From Psychromonas aquimarina ATCC BAA-1526 (lineage in GTDB: Bacteria > Pseudomonadota > Gammaproteobacteria > Enterobacterales > Psychromonadaceae): 64,000 nt of DNA. The notes beneath the pieces are model-generated. The model was not told the origin of the DNA, made no database searches, and saw only the letters and a list, made by a program, of their open reading frames with translations. Position numbers and translations under genes: made by a program. Positions 54,858-64,000 of the stretch are shown here, one piece after another. Position 1 is the stretch's first letter. Each line of letters starts with the position of its first letter. The stretch is from the NCBI RefSeq assembly GCF_000428725.1, contig NZ_AUAM01000013.1, forward strand, positions 1 to 64,000, written 5' to 3'.

Positions 54858-55540
54858 TATGAATTACCCTGTAAAACGCCGCTGATCATATGCTCCTGAC
54901 GATTAAGCTTATTAGCCAGTGCCTGATCATGGGTGACCACCACAAAGGCTGTTCCTAACTCTTCATTAAGTGTTTTTATCAGCTGATAAACACTTTCCGC
55001 ACTTTTAGCATCCAGATTACCCGTAGGTTCATCAGCAAGCACCAGTTTCGGCTCGTTAATTAAAGCACGTGCAATGGCCACACGCTGCCTTTCACCACCG
55101 GACAGCTCCGACGGGCGATGTTCCATACGCTCCTGCAGTCCGACACGCTTTAACATCTGCTGCGCTTTTTCTGTTGCTTTCTTAATATTAACCCCGGCAA
55201 TCAGCAGCGGCATAGCCACATTTTCCAGCGCGTTAAATTCAGATAACAGATGATGAAACTGATAGACAAAACCAAGGCATTGATTGCGCCATTTAGCCTG
55301 TTTGTCAGCAGATAATTTATGAATATCTTTACCCTGGTAATAAACCTCACCTTCACTGGGAACATCTAGTGCGCCTAAAAGATGCAGCAGAGTACTTTTA
55401 CCAGAGCCTGAGCTGCCGACAATCGCTAACAGTTCACCTTCCTGCACGGTTAAATCAACACCGTGTAAAACCGTCGTTGACAGCTTACCTTCCTGATATG
55501 TTTTACCTAAATTTGAACAAACCAGCATATCTTTACTCAT
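54857..55540 (-). CDS. lolD: LolD, lipoprotein-releasing system ATPase
   Basis: A 227-residue ATPase of the MacB/LolD class. Walker A is GSSGSGKST, the signature [15 protein letters not shown] and Walker [31 protein letters not shown], around the Q-loop, is the LolD hallmark. It drives LolC and LolE. It is separated from lolC by 140 bases, longer than the usual tight lolCDE spacing. Confidence 0.95.
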   Translation of the reverse strand: MSKDMLVCSNLGKTYQEGKLSTTVLHGVDLTVQEGELLAIVGSSGSGKSTLLHLLGALDVPSEGEVYYQGKDIHKLSADKQAKWRNQCLGFVYQFHHLLSEFNALENVAMPLLIAGVNIKKATEKAQQMLKRVGLQERMEHRPSELSGGERQRVAIARALINEPKLVLADEPTGNLDAKSAESVYQLIKTLNEELGTAFVVVTHDQALANKLNRQEHMISGVLQGNS

Positions 55541-55680
55541 CTCTTAAAACCTTGCCCTGACGGGGCTTATAAAATCATTAGTTAACTATTTATCGTTGAT
55601 ATATCTTAATACTTTTGCAGTACGCCATGCAGAATATAACTTTGCTGACAAACTTAAAAAAATGCTGCAGCAAACATAAC

Positions 55681-56907
55681 TTATTCATACCTTAACGCTT
55701 CGACCGGGCTTACTTTTCCGGCACGGTATGCCGGATATAATGTTGCTAATAAACTCAACAACATCGCCCCGGACATAATCACTACAATCTGCAGCGGTTC
55801 GTGTAAAACTGGTAATAGACGTGCACCGCCGGATGCATTAGACAGCAGATGTAAACCTAAAAATGCCAGCGTCTCGTTGATATAAGTACTTAAAAGCAGC
55901 CCCAGAGCGGTGCCGAACAGCGCACCGATAATACCGCTCCATGCGCCCTGGATAATAAAAATAAGATTAAGTGTACGGCCGCGGATACCCAGCGTTTTTA
56001 AAATCGCCACTTCGGCGTTTTTATCGCTGACCACCATCACTGATGAGGAAAGAATATTAAAAGCGGCTACTGCAATAATTAAACATAATAATAACCAGAT
56101 CATGTTTTTTTCCATTTTAACCGCGGCAAACAGCTGCCCGTGTGTTTCCCGCCAGTCCGTAAGTCTCTGTCCGTCAGCCAGCTTAGGCGGAGTCCATGAC
56201 TGAATATCAAAGGGATCATCAAGATACAGACGCAGTCCGGTGGCCTGCTCTTTTTCAATACGGATCAGGCGCGCCGCATCCTGAATATGCATCAGCACCA
56301 TCTGTTTATCAACATCAGAGCCGACGGAAAATAATCCTGCCACGGTAAATTTTCGCTGACTGGGCATGCGCCCCAATGGTGTAAAACGACTGCCGCGGGC
56401 TGAGATAAGACGTACTTTATCACCGACCCCGACACTCAACTCCCTTGCTAGGGCCTGGCCGATAATAATGTTGTAGTCGCCGGCTTTAAGGTCTGTTAAT
56501 CTGCCTGAATGAATGGTCGATTTAATCACATCACTGGCAAACAGCTCCGGCTTGATGCCTTCTATCTCAACCCCAAGCAGACCTTTACTGCTTTGAATAA
56601 TAGCTTCAGTGCGCACCACTGGCTCGACACTTTTCACGTGTTCCAGCTGTGCAAACGACGCAAGTTCCTGCTGCCAGTCACTAACAACATTTTCCTGATT
56701 ACTGACCATAGCATGCGGTACAGCGCCTAAGATGCGCGTTTTCAACTCCTGTTCAAAACCATTCATCACAGATAAAACTGTAATCAACGCCAGAACACCG
56801 AGTGTAATACCGCCTGTTGAGAAAAGAGAGACAAAGGAGACGAACTTATTGCTGCGTTTTGATTTGGTATAACGCAGTCCGATAAATAAACTGAGGGGGT
56901 AAAACAT
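55681..56907 (-). CDS. lolC: LolC, lipoprotein-releasing system membrane subunit
   Basis: A 408-residue membrane protein with the same layout as LolE. It matches E. coli LolC in GITLGVLALITVLSVMNGFE, QFTPLGRMPSQRKF-like and MEKNMIWLLL, and ends SPVEALRYE. The periplasmic part of LolC recruits the carrier LolA. It is the first gene of the lol set. The 140-base gap to lolD contains a short stem with GCCC and GGGC but no clear promoter. Confidence 0.94.
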   Translation of the reverse strand: MFYPLSLFIGLRYTKSKRSNKFVSFVSLFSTGGITLGVLALITVLSVMNGFEQELKTRILGAVPHAMVSNQENVVSDWQQELASFAQLEHVKSVEPVVRTEAIIQSSKGLLGVEIEGIKPELFASDVIKSTIHSGRLTDLKAGDYNIIIGQALARELSVGVGDKVRLISARGSRFTPLGRMPSQRKFTVAGLFSVGSDVDKQMVLMHIQDAARLIRIEKEQATGLRLYLDDPFDIQSWTPPKLADGQRLTDWRETHGQLFAAVKMEKNMIWLLLCLIIAVAAFNILSSSVMVVSDKNAEVAILKTLGIRGRTLNLIFIIQGAWSGIIGALFGTALGLLLSTYINETLAFLGLHLLSNASGGARLLPVLHEPLQIVVIMSGAMLLSLLATLYPAYRAGKVSPVEALRYE

Positions 56908-56998
56908 AAATTCCTTTGCTTTTTGCTAGTATTACATTGCATTACAATCATAATGATTCGTAATATAGTCGCTGTAACGGGTGAAAACATAAACGGCT

Positions 56999-57057
56999 TA
57001 TATGCCCAAGCAGCTTGAAAATGCAGGAATCAGCATCTTCAACTGGTTTGCCTATAT
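56999..57057. repeat. Dispersed palindromic repeat (REP-like)
   Basis: The stretch TATGCCCAAGCAGCTTGAA ... TTCAACTGGTTTGCCTATA is an imperfect inverted repeat of about 22-base arms around GGAATC. The wording, with CTTGAA/TTCAA and CCCAA/TTTGC near TATA ends, is like a repeat I remember from many intergenic regions of Vibrio, Shewanella and Psychromonas. It lies between lolC and the PilZ gene. No second copy was noticed in the window. Confidence 0.5.
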
Positions 57058-57149
57058 ATAATATCCATTCTAATGTATCTTTATAAATCAAGATACTGAA
57101 AACTATGTAAAATAGTACTTTGCAGATAATTTAATAAAAAGGTCGAATA

Positions 57150-57710
57150 ATGACAACCAGTGAATATTTTCTAGTTAACTACCAGCTTGCAATTAATGTC
57201 GAGTTACTCGATACTGATGAAAATATTCCAGACAGCGAGCAGTTTGAAGCAGAAATCCCCGCCCCTTTCCGTATGGCCAGCGACCTTGCCAGCATCGACT
57301 CACATCAGCTCCACTCTTTAAAGTTGAATAATGAAACAACCCAGGCATTATGGGGATTTTTACAGGCACAAAATCAGAAAATCAACACCCTGCTCAGCTA
57401 TGTACTCAGCCAGCAGGATCAACCTGAATTTCATTACCAGACAAGTGCATTCAGTGCCGGATGCTGCTGTTTTGATGCCGACAGCAGCAGGTTCAGCACA
57501 GGCAGAGATGTGCGCCTGAAAATTTTTATTCCCGAAGAATCAGCCGCTGTTTACTGCTATGCATCAGTCAGCTCAAACACAGACAACAATATCAAGCTGA
57601 CCTATCAGCAGCTCCGCGAAGAAGACAGAGAGCTTTTAATCCGTACTGCACTGCATATACAGTCAAAACAGCTGAAACTTCGTGCCGCACAACGTGCATT
57701 ATCACAATAA
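57150..57710 (+). CDS. PilZ-domain protein, probably without c-di-GMP binding motif
   Basis: A 186-residue cytoplasmic protein. The C-terminal two thirds look like a PilZ beta barrel, with FSAGCCCFDAD where the family has DxSxxGxxF, and strands VRLKIFIPEE and VYCYASVSS. Vibrio cholerae has a PilZ gene in a comparable place before mfd (PlzB, from memory). The usual RxxxR motif and the aspartate of DxSxxG are not evident, so c-di-GMP binding is doubtful. It is 23 bases before mfd and likely cotranscribed. Confidence 0.7.
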   Translation: MTTSEYFLVNYQLAINVELLDTDENIPDSEQFEAEIPAPFRMASDLASIDSHQLHSLKLNNETTQALWGFLQAQNQKINTLLSYVLSQQDQPEFHYQTSAFSAGCCCFDADSSRFSTGRDVRLKIFIPEESAAVYCYASVSSNTDNNIKLTYQQLREEDRELLIRTALHIQSKQLKLRAAQRALSQ

Positions 57711-57733
57711 AATATCACGGAAAAAAAGATCCA

Positions 57734-60700
57734 ATGAAACAAACTCCTTTATTATCTATTCCAGCAGTTAAAAATAAAACTGACCGTTTAGCATTTGCTA
57801 ATCTACTCGGCAGCAGCCAGGCCTTAGCAGTCAGTGAATGCGCCAGACAGCAGAAATCGCCTCTTATTTTAATTGTTAATGATACGCCGACAGCCTTAAA
57901 ACTACGTTATGAGCTGGAATTCTTTGTCGAAGGCAAGATCGAGCTGATTGCATTTCCTGACTGGGAAACGCTGCCCTACGATCATTTTTCACCGCACCAG
58001 GATATTATCTCCACCCGAATTGAAACCCTGTATAAACTGCCGAACCTCAAACAGGGTATTTTAATTGTACCGATCAGCACCCTTTTATTACGCCTGGCTC
58101 CGCCTTCGTATTTAAAACAGCATACTTTAATCATTAAAAATGAGCAGAAAATTGAACTGCAGAGTTTACGCGCTGACTTAGAAGAAGCAGGTTATTATGC
58201 AGTTGAACAGGTGATGGAACACGGCGAGTTCTGTGCTCGCGGCTCTTTATTAGATATCTACCCCATGGGCAGTGAAACCCCCTACCGGATCGATTTCTTT
58301 GATGATGAAATAGACTCTATCCGCCCCTTTGACAGTGAAAGTCAGCGTTCTTTAAAACCGGTTAATGAAGTAAAATTTCTCCCGGCACATGAATTTGCAA
58401 CCGACAGCGGTGCAGTTAAACGTTTTAAAGCTCAGTTTGCCGCCGTATTTACTAATCCGTTATCAACCGGTAAAGACTCCATTTTTAGAGAAATCAGCCA
58501 GTTTAACTTACCCGCAGGAATTGAATATTATCTGCCGCTGTTTTTCGAACAAACAGCCACGCTGTTTGACTACTTTCCGGCAAACTCAACACTGGCCGTT
58601 ATCGGTGATATTAATCAGGCGGCGAATGATTTCTGGCAGACCATAGAGTCTCGTTATACGGAGCGTTCTGTGGATCTGTTCCGTCCATTATTACCCCCTG
58701 AACAATTGTACTTACGTCATGAGCAGTGCTTTGAGAAATTAAAACAGTGGCCCCGTTATTACTTTGAAAATGAAGCGTTTAAATCCCCAAAACCAGGTAA
58801 AGAAAATTTCAATATCTCGGCACTTTCTGATATCCAGATAGAGCATAAGCACAAAGAGCCTCTGCTTAAACTCAAAGAGTTCCTCAGCGGCTTCTCCGGT
58901 TCAATACTGTTCAGTGTTGAATCCGCCGGCCGTAAAGAATCGTTAACAGAGCTGCTTGCGCCATTAAAATTATCCCTGCCTGAATTTGTCGATCTTTCTG
59001 CATTTACAAAAAGTAAAAAAAGATTCGGCATAACAGTCAGTCCAGTTGCAGACAGTTTTATCCTAAATGATGCTGGTTTAGCTTTTATAACCGAAAATGA
59101 ACTGCTCGGTTTTAAAGTCACGCAGCGCCGCAGACGTAAAGAAAGCAGCGATGAAAACTACAGTTCAGAGCATATTGTACGTAATTTAACTGAGCTGAAA
59201 ATAGGCCAGCCGGTAGTACATATTGACCATGGAGTAGGCCGCTATTTAGGTCTGCAGACCATAGAAACAGCAGGCAGCTTAACTGAATTTGTAACCCTGG
59301 AATATCTGCGCGGTGATAAACTTTATGTACCGGTCAGCGCTCTGCACCTGATCAGCCGCTACAGCGGCCACGATGTAGAAAACGCACCGATCAATAAACT
59401 AGGCACTGAAACCTGGCAGAAAGCCAAAAAACGGGCGGCTGAAAAAGTACGCGATGTAGCAGCTGAACTGCTGGATGTGTATGCACAGCGTGCGGCTAAA
59501 GTCGGCTTCCGTTATAAACTGAACAAAAACAACTATGCCATGTTCAGTAACGACTTTCCCTTTGAAGAGACCCATGACCAGGCATTATCAATCAACTCAG
59601 TATTATCGGATATGTGCAGCTCGCAGCCGATGGACCGCCTGGTCTGTGGTGATGTAGGTTTTGGTAAGACAGAAGTTGCCATGCGCGCCGCTTTTTTAGC
59701 CACCGACAATACTCGTCAGGTAGCTCTGCTTGTTCCCACCACGCTGCTGGCACAGCAGCATTATGAGAACTTTAAGGATAGATTTGCCAACTGGCCGGTA
59801 CGCATTGAAGTATTATCTCGATTTAAAACCGCCAAGGAGCAGAAACAGATCCTGCAGGATGCCGATCAGGGCAAGGTTGATATTTTAATCGGCACCCATA
59901 AACTGCTCAGCTCTGATGTTAAATTTTCCGACCTCGGTCTGCTGATTATCGATGAAGAGCACCGTTTTGGTGTGCGTCAGAAAGAAAAAATTAAAGCGCT
60001 GCGGGCGCAGATTGATATTCTTACCCTGACTGCCACTCCGATACCAAGAACACTGAATATGTCCATGAACGGCATGCGCGATCTGTCAATTATCGCCACG
60101 CCGCCGGCGAAACGTCTAGCAGTTAAAACCTTTGTTGAAAAAAAATCTGATCAGCTGATCAGCGATGCCGTTACTCGTGAAATTATGCGCGGCGGACAGG
60201 TGTATTTCTTACATAATAATGTCGACACCATAGGCAAAGCGGCTGAAGATATCCAGAGTCTGCTGCCGCTGGCAAAAGTTGCCGTTGCACATGGTCAGAT
60301 GAATGAACATCAGCTTGAACGTATTATGTCTGATTTTTATCATCAGCGTCAGAATGTATTAGTCTGTACCACCATTATTGAAACCGGTATCGATATTCCC
60401 AGCGCCAATACCATTATTATTAACCGTGCGGATCATTTAGGCCTTGCGCAGCTGCACCAGCTTCGCGGCCGGGTCGGGCGTTCACACCACCAGGCATATG
60501 CCTACCTGCTGACACCAGCCCCTAAATTAATGACCAAAGATGCGAAAAAACGTCTGCAGGCGATTGAATCCTTAGACACTCTAGGCGCCGGTTTTACCTT
60601 AGCCACACATGATCTCGAAATCCGTGGTGCAGGTGAATTATTAGGTGATGAACAGTCCGGTCAGATCACCACTATCGGTTATAACCTTTATATGGAGATG

Positions 60701-61213
60701 CTCAACCAGGCGGTAACAGCATTACAAAACGGACAGGAACCGACACTGGATCACCTGCTGGCCAGCCAGTCAGAAGTTGAATTACGTATTCCGGCTCTGC
60801 TGCCCAATGATTATATAAGCGACGTTAATATGCGCCTGTCTTTATATAAACGCATTGCCAACAGTAAAAACCAGCATACTTTAAAAGAGATCCAGGTAGA
60901 GCTGATCGACCGTTTTGGTCTGCTGCCTGATTCTGCAAAAAATCTAATTCAAGTGACCGAAATCAAGCAGCAGTGCGGCAGTCTTGGTATAAAGAGGCTG
61001 GAAGCCCATGCCAAAGGCGGTAATATTTTATTTACTGAAAATACCCGGGTTGATCCTATGTTCTTAGTTTCTTTACTGCAAAAACAGGCAAATACCTTTA
61101 AACTAGACGGACCGACAAAGCTGAAATTTACTTGTGATCTGCTCGACTCAAGAGAGCGGCTAAAATGGATCGGCCAGTTATTAGCTAGTTTTAAATCTCA
61201 TTTAATTAAATAA
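57734..61213 (+). CDS. mfd: Mfd, transcription-repair coupling factor
   Basis: A 1159-residue ATP-driven translocase that removes stalled RNA polymerase from damaged DNA and recruits UvrA. The N-terminal UvrB-like part (about 1-350) has [13 protein letters not shown]; the polymerase-interacting domain starts near 480 with [14 protein letters not shown]. The motor has Walker [10 protein letters not shown] (from residue 639), [11 protein letters not shown] and [11 protein letters not shown]. The RecG-like TRG part and C-terminal domain follow. Length is close to E. coli Mfd (1148). csiV follows by 15 bases. Confidence 0.97.
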   Translation: MKQTPLLSIPAVKNKTDRLAFANLLGSSQALAVSECARQQKSPLILIVNDTPTALKLRYELEFFVEGKIELIAFPDWETLPYDHFSPHQDIISTRIETLYKLPNLKQGILIVPISTLLLRLAPPSYLKQHTLIIKNEQKIELQSLRADLEEAGYYAVEQVMEHGEFCARGSLLDIYPMGSETPYRIDFFDDEIDSIRPFDSESQRSLKPVNEVKFLPAHEFATDSGAVKRFKAQFAAVFTNPLSTGKDSIFREISQFNLPAGIEYYLPLFFEQTATLFDYFPANSTLAVIGDINQAANDFWQTIESRYTERSVDLFRPLLPPEQLYLRHEQCFEKLKQWPRYYFENEAFKSPKPGKENFNISALSDIQIEHKHKEPLLKLKEFLSGFSGSILFSVESAGRKESLTELLAPLKLSLPEFVDLSAFTKSKKRFGITVSPVADSFILNDAGLAFITENELLGFKVTQRRRRKESSDENYSSEHIVRNLTELKIGQPVVHIDHGVGRYLGLQTIETAGSLTEFVTLEYLRGDKLYVPVSALHLISRYSGHDVENAPINKLGTETWQKAKKRAAEKVRDVAAELLDVYAQRAAKVGFRYKLNKNNYAMFSNDFPFEETHDQALSINSVLSDMCSSQPMDRLVCGDVGFGKTEVAMRAAFLATDNTRQVALLVPTTLLAQQHYENFKDRFANWPVRIEVLSRFKTAKEQKQILQDADQGKVDILIGTHKLLSSDVKFSDLGLLIIDEEHRFGVRQKEKIKALRAQIDILTLTATPIPRTLNMSMNGMRDLSIIATPPAKRLAVKTFVEKKSDQLISDAVTREIMRGGQVYFLHNNVDTIGKAAEDIQSLLPLAKVAVAHGQMNEHQLERIMSDFYHQRQNVLVCTTIIETGIDIPSANTIIINRADHLGLAQLHQLRGRVGRSHHQAYAYLLTPAPKLMTKDAKKRLQAIESLDTLGAGFTLATHDLEIRGAGELLGDEQSGQITTIGYNLYMEMLNQAVTALQNGQEPTLDHLLASQSEVELRIPALLPNDYISDVNMRLSLYKRIANSKNQHTLKEIQVELIDRFGLLPDSAKNLIQVTEIKQQCGSLGIKRLEAHAKGGNILFTENTRVDPMFLVSLLQKQANTFKLDGPTKLKFTCDLLDSRERLKWIGQLLASFKSHLIK

Positions 61214-61228
61214 ATTTAAGGATACATC

Positions 61229-62182
61229 TTGAATTACAGACTGTTATTACCCTTTGTTTTTATCTGCACTTCACTGTCAGTCAGCGCCGAACAGCGCTGG
61301 TTTGAAGTTGAACTGCTTCTTTTTCAACGCAATACCGACATTAAAAATGTAAATGAGAAATTAGCTTCAGATAATATCTCTGTTGATACAACAGACAGTA
61401 TCAATATGTTAAAAGCGCAGCCGGACAGTCAGTGTCTGCCGGACGAAAGCTGTCTGCACCAGCAGCTGCCGGTCGTCATAAAAACTGAGCAGTTTGATAA
61501 TGAAAACAATGTCTTTCAGCTGTTAGATGAGTCACATCTGCAGTTAACCGAGCAGCGAAGAAAATTAAAAAATCACGCCTCTTTCACACCCGTTGTGCAT
61601 TTAGCCTGGCGTATGCCCGTTGACAACAGAGCCAAAGCGCTTCCTATTCACCTTTTTGCAGGGGAAAATTTAGCTTTTAAAGTACCCGCGGCTAAAACAG
61701 CAGACGATAACCCGACACTGCTCACGGCAGAAACTGAACTGACAGATACAGTAATGGAGGAATCTACTCAAACAACTACCCTGCAGCAGGCTATCAGCAG
61801 TGTACAACCGCCAGCTGTGCAGCAGACAGATAAATGGGAAATTGACGGTAATTTCAAAGTCTATCTGCAGCATTACCTGTTCATTGACAGTCAGCTGGTT
61901 ATCCGCCAGACGGCCAGACAGGATATCGAACAGGCTGAAGTTCCAGCAGTTGCGGATTTTGAAGTGATCGACAGTGAAAACGATGTACAGATAATCAATC
62001 AGACTTCCGCAGTAGAAAGCATACCAACAGCTCAGGAAACGGTAATTAAAGAAGTGCTGTTCGATCAGAACCGCCGCCTGCGTAGTGAAGAGATACATTA
62101 TCTGGATCACCCGTTAATGGGCATGATAGTGCAGATTCGCAAGATCCCTAAAAAAACTCAGTCTGCTGATTCAGCTGAATAG
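61229..62182 (+). CDS. csiV: CsiV-like periplasmic peptidoglycan-associated protein
   Basis: A 317-residue secreted protein. The start is TTG at 61229, with AAGGA at good distance and a signal peptide (ending VSAEQRW) directly after it. The mature N-terminus WFEVELLLFQRN and the C-terminal YLDHPLMGMIVQIRKIP are the two conserved blocks of the CsiV family; the middle is variable and rich in T, Q and V. In Vibrio cholerae CsiV binds peptidoglycan and is needed for activity of the enzyme LpoA partner PBP1a. The pairing mfd-csiV is common in marine gammaproteobacteria. Confidence 0.8.
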   Translation: MNYRLLLPFVFICTSLSVSAEQRWFEVELLLFQRNTDIKNVNEKLASDNISVDTTDSINMLKAQPDSQCLPDESCLHQQLPVVIKTEQFDNENNVFQLLDESHLQLTEQRRKLKNHASFTPVVHLAWRMPVDNRAKALPIHLFAGENLAFKVPAAKTADDNPTLLTAETELTDTVMEESTQTTTLQQAISSVQPPAVQQTDKWEIDGNFKVYLQHYLFIDSQLVIRQTARQDIEQAEVPAVADFEVIDSENDVQIINQTSAVESIPTAQETVIKEVLFDQNRRLRSEEIHYLDHPLMGMIVQIRKIPKKTQSADSAE

Positions 62183-62192
62183 TTTTCAAGAT

Positions 62193-62215
62193 AAAGCCCG
62201 CCGCAAGCGGGCTTT
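62193..62215. terminator. Bidirectional terminator between csiV and the ybiB-like gene
   Basis: AAAGCCCGC (62193-62201) and GCGGGCTTT (62207-62215) form a perfect 9-base stem with a 5-base loop between two convergent genes. The arms provide short A and T runs for both directions. Confidence 0.8.
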
Positions 62216-62227
62216 AACCTTACTCAT

Positions 62228-63211
62228 TTACAAGCTTTTATCCCTTGTTTTCCAATACTGCTCTGCCAGCTGCAGACAATCCTGCTGACTGTCTGTCTCA
62301 TTAAACTGCTTCAAAATAACTGCAATGGTAGAGATAACAGCCGCATCACCATATTCATCCTGTGCTTCCCCCGTCCATACTTTTCTTAAATACTCAGCCG
62401 AAACCTCACCATGAGCGCCACTGCTCTCTTGTAAATAGGTCGGCCACTGCTCCTCAAAGTAACTGCTGCTGTTATTTATGCTGCGCACACCGCAGACAGT
62501 TGTACTTACACGCGGATTAATTTCACTTTCACCGCCCTCGCCCTTAAAAGCAATCATATTAACTTCTTTACTTAATACAGCGGCCTGTGCATGCAGTTTT
62601 TCATAACCTTTGTGAAAGACACCGTGAACTGCATAGGGAGCTGCACAGGGATTAAGCGCTCTGGCAACCGTGTTAAGCGGCGTACGTAAACCGACTTGAT
62701 CGCGTAATGCTAATAGAGGAATCAGCTTAGGACAGTAAGCAGATAAAGGCAGGTAGCAGATACTGCTCTTATCCAGAAGCTGCTCTGCCTGCTGTGGAGA
62801 ATGTGCGATACCGATATTTAAGTCAGGACATGCCTGTTCAACCTGAAATTTAACTGCATCTACAGCATTGTAACCGTGGATAACAATACGTTTGCCCTGC
62901 TCTGCTAATACCTTAGCGGCTAATAATAACCACGGCGGCTGGCGTTTTTTCCCGGCAAAGCACGGCCAGTCTAAATCTGCATTTATTGACCGCCATTGCG
63001 GTGAAATCGTCTCACGCAGTGCTTCAATATAACCAGCGGCTTCTTCTGCAGTCTCACAGCGCACCCGCTGCAGCATCAGCAGTACAGCAAGCTGTAATAA
63101 CTGTGCATCACCGTTAAGGTACAAAGTTAATGCATCAAAGGCTTCCTGCTGCGTTAAAGAACGGCGTCCTTTTTCACCCCGGCCGGTTATTTTAATGTAT
63201 TCACTAAACAT
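62228..63211 (-). CDS. ybiB: YbiB-like protein (TrpD-fold, nucleic-acid binding)
   Basis: A 327-residue protein of the anthranilate phosphoribosyltransferase fold. It resembles E. coli YbiB in ITGRGEKGRRSLTQQEAFDAL, the short N-terminal helical bundle, and PLSAYCPKL with VGLRTPLNTVARAL. YbiB has been shown to bind nucleic acids and not to act in tryptophan synthesis; the phosphate-binding glycine-rich loop of true TrpD (GTGGD) is absent here. In E. coli ybiB follows dinG; here the two are 35 kb apart. It begins 12 bases after the HAD gene. Confidence 0.75.
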   Translation of the reverse strand: MFSEYIKITGRGEKGRRSLTQQEAFDALTLYLNGDAQLLQLAVLLMLQRVRCETAEEAAGYIEALRETISPQWRSINADLDWPCFAGKKRQPPWLLLAAKVLAEQGKRIVIHGYNAVDAVKFQVEQACPDLNIGIAHSPQQAEQLLDKSSICYLPLSAYCPKLIPLLALRDQVGLRTPLNTVARALNPCAAPYAVHGVFHKGYEKLHAQAAVLSKEVNMIAFKGEGGESEINPRVSTTVCGVRSINNSSSYFEEQWPTYLQESSGAHGEVSAEYLRKVWTGEAQDEYGDAAVISTIAVILKQFNETDSQQDCLQLAEQYWKTRDKSL

Positions 63212-63223
63212 AATAATCCTTGT

Positions 63224-63868
63224 TTATATATAAGAGCCAAGCTGCGAGGGTAAATCATTTAATATTGCGATCGGTTTAAACTGCGAAAGTATCTGCTGAT
63301 CATGTACTCCGTAGGTAACCCCCACACAGGCGATGTTAGCATTATTTGCCATTTCTAAATCATAACTGGAATCACCAATCATCAGAGCCTGCTCCGCTGT
63401 AATATCTAGTGTTTCTAATATTTTAAACAACATTAACGGATCCGGTTTAGAGCATGTTTCATCGGCGCAGTAGGTCACGCTGAACAGATCCAGCACATCA
63501 TATTTGTCCATCATACGGTTAAGGCCGCGGCGGCCTTTACCCGTTGCCACTGCAAGCAGGTACCCCTGATCCTTTAGTGACTGCAGCCAGGATCTGATGC
63601 CGGGATAAAAAGGCGTTTCCTGCTGATTAATATGCAGATACTGCTGACGATATGCATCGATCATCTCATTATGTTTACTTGTATCCTGTAAAGGAAACAG
63701 AGTCTGCATAGACTTCTCTAAACTCAGTCCGATAATATGGCGGACCTCTGATGCTGATGGAGGAGGCAGTTGACAGGCATCGGCGGCATGCTGCACGCAG
63801 GTGATAATTTTATCGATAGAGTCCATCAATGTGCCGTCCCAGTCGAAAATAATAACCGGATATTTCAT
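63224..63868 (-). CDS. HAD-family phosphatase, Gph-like
   Basis: A 214-residue haloacid-dehalogenase-type hydrolase of subfamily IA. Motif I is FDWDGTLMDS with the nucleophilic aspartate (residue 9), motif II the threonine in AVATGKGRRG, motif III the lysine in SKPDPLM, and motif IV GDSSYDLEMA. The helical cap lies at about 18-90. The length and motifs resemble phosphoglycolate phosphatase and pyrophosphatase PpaX relatives. The substrate is not fixed by sequence. It precedes the ybiB-like gene by 12 bases. Confidence 0.85.
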   Translation of the reverse strand: MKYPVIIFDWDGTLMDSIDKIITCVQHAADACQLPPPSASEVRHIIGLSLEKSMQTLFPLQDTSKHNEMIDAYRQQYLHINQQETPFYPGIRSWLQSLKDQGYLLAVATGKGRRGLNRMMDKYDVLDLFSVTYCADETCSKPDPLMLFKILETLDITAEQALMIGDSSYDLEMANNANIACVGVTYGVHDQQILSQFKPIAILNDLPSQLGSYI

Positions 63869-63898
63869 TTTACCTCTCTTTATCTATGATTCATTAAA

Positions 63899-63974
63899 AA
63901 CCAGCATAAGGATATAAAAGGAAAATACAATAATAATACCAATCTGAATAAGCATCTGATTTTTTATGCTGGTT
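63899..63974. repeat. Inverted repeat at the right window edge
   Basis: AACCAGCATAA (63899-63909) and TTATGCTGGTT (63964-63974) are perfect 11-base arms 54 bases apart. The stretch between contains AATAATACCAATCTGAATAA, a wording I remember from dispersed repeats in marine gammaproteobacteria. It may be part of a small mobile repeat; the window ends before this can be judged. Confidence 0.35.
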
Positions 63975-64000
63975 AAAATCAATTCTATCTTCGTTATTAA

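Noticed and set aside
55590-55680. Short plus-strand frame between lolD and lolC ending KMLQQT
   Set aside because: Only about 30 codons, no start with a ribosome binding site, antisense to the lol operon direction; no support beyond an open frame.
1-64000. Search for CRISPR arrays, tRNA or rRNA genes and phage or defence islands
   Set aside because: No regularly spaced repeats, cloverleaf-like sequences or phage/defence gene sets were recognised by eye; only scattered palindromes and one MITE-like element were found.

Overview
The window looks like chromosomal DNA of a marine, facultatively anaerobic gammaproteobacterium, closest in style to Psychromonas, Shewanella or Vibrio relatives. This rests on moderately low GC, many A/T-rich spacers, E. 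coli-like gene clusters (nap, sap, lol, cysS-ppiB-lpxH, proQ-prc, priC-rsmS) and marine-type pairs such as mfd-csiV and a PilZ gene before mfd. The genus is an inference; no rRNA, tRNA, CRISPR array, prophage or complete insertion sequence was seen.

Layout. 1-0.2 kb: the last 72 codons of an IS4-like transposase cut by the window edge. 0.3-5.8 kb: a minus-strand peptide/glutathione-type ABC importer (fused ATPase, binding protein, two permeases). 6.3-8.9 kb: divergent ubiT and ubiUV for oxygen-independent ubiquinone synthesis. 8.9-9.6 kb: an EAL phosphodiesterase with a Fur-like box in front. 9.8-24.8 kb: a nitrate respiration and molybdenum block with modABC, moaBCDE, mobA, napFDAGHBC, moaA (all minus) and a NarX/NarQ-NarL/NarP-like two-component pair (plus). 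A 263-bp MITE-like element sits between mobA and moaB. 24.9-27.8 kb: dinG, a possible 30-residue membrane microprotein, priC and rsmS. 27.8-34 kb: acyP, cysS, ppiB, lpxH, prc, proQ. 34.3-37.3 kb: trhP, yfhL and a MATE exporter. 37.4-42.6 kb: sapABCDF. 42.8-48.4 kb: a degenerate GGDEF-EAL protein, ttcA, tpiA with a HexR-like operator, a family-3 binding protein and yccA. 48.5-52.3 kb: a 1241-residue secreted multidomain alpha-amylase. 53-57 kb: a tesA-like lipoprotein hydrolase and lolC/lolDE. 57.1-63.9 kb: a PilZ protein, mfd, csiV, a ybiB-like gene and a HAD phosphatase.

How the genes fit together. The first 25 kb supplies most of what periplasmic nitrate respiration needs: molybdate uptake (ModABC), cofactor assembly (MoaA-E, MobA), the reductase with its quinol-oxidising partners (NapFDAGHBC), a sensor-regulator pair, and a way to make ubiquinone without oxygen (UbiTUV). 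The nap promoter region carries a perfect FNR box and a near-perfect 7-2-7 NarP/NarL site. Three c-di-GMP-type proteins are spread over the window: one EAL protein that looks catalytically competent, one GGDEF-EAL protein that looks inactive in both domains, and one PilZ protein lacking the usual ligand motif.

Most genes are conserved housekeeping or respiratory functions. The least explained items are the MITE-like element, the dinG-priC microprotein, the altered nitrate-binding box of the sensor kinase, the partial Moco-leader match before moaA, and several palindromes or repeats near tpiA, the amylase, the tesA-like gene and the PilZ gene.
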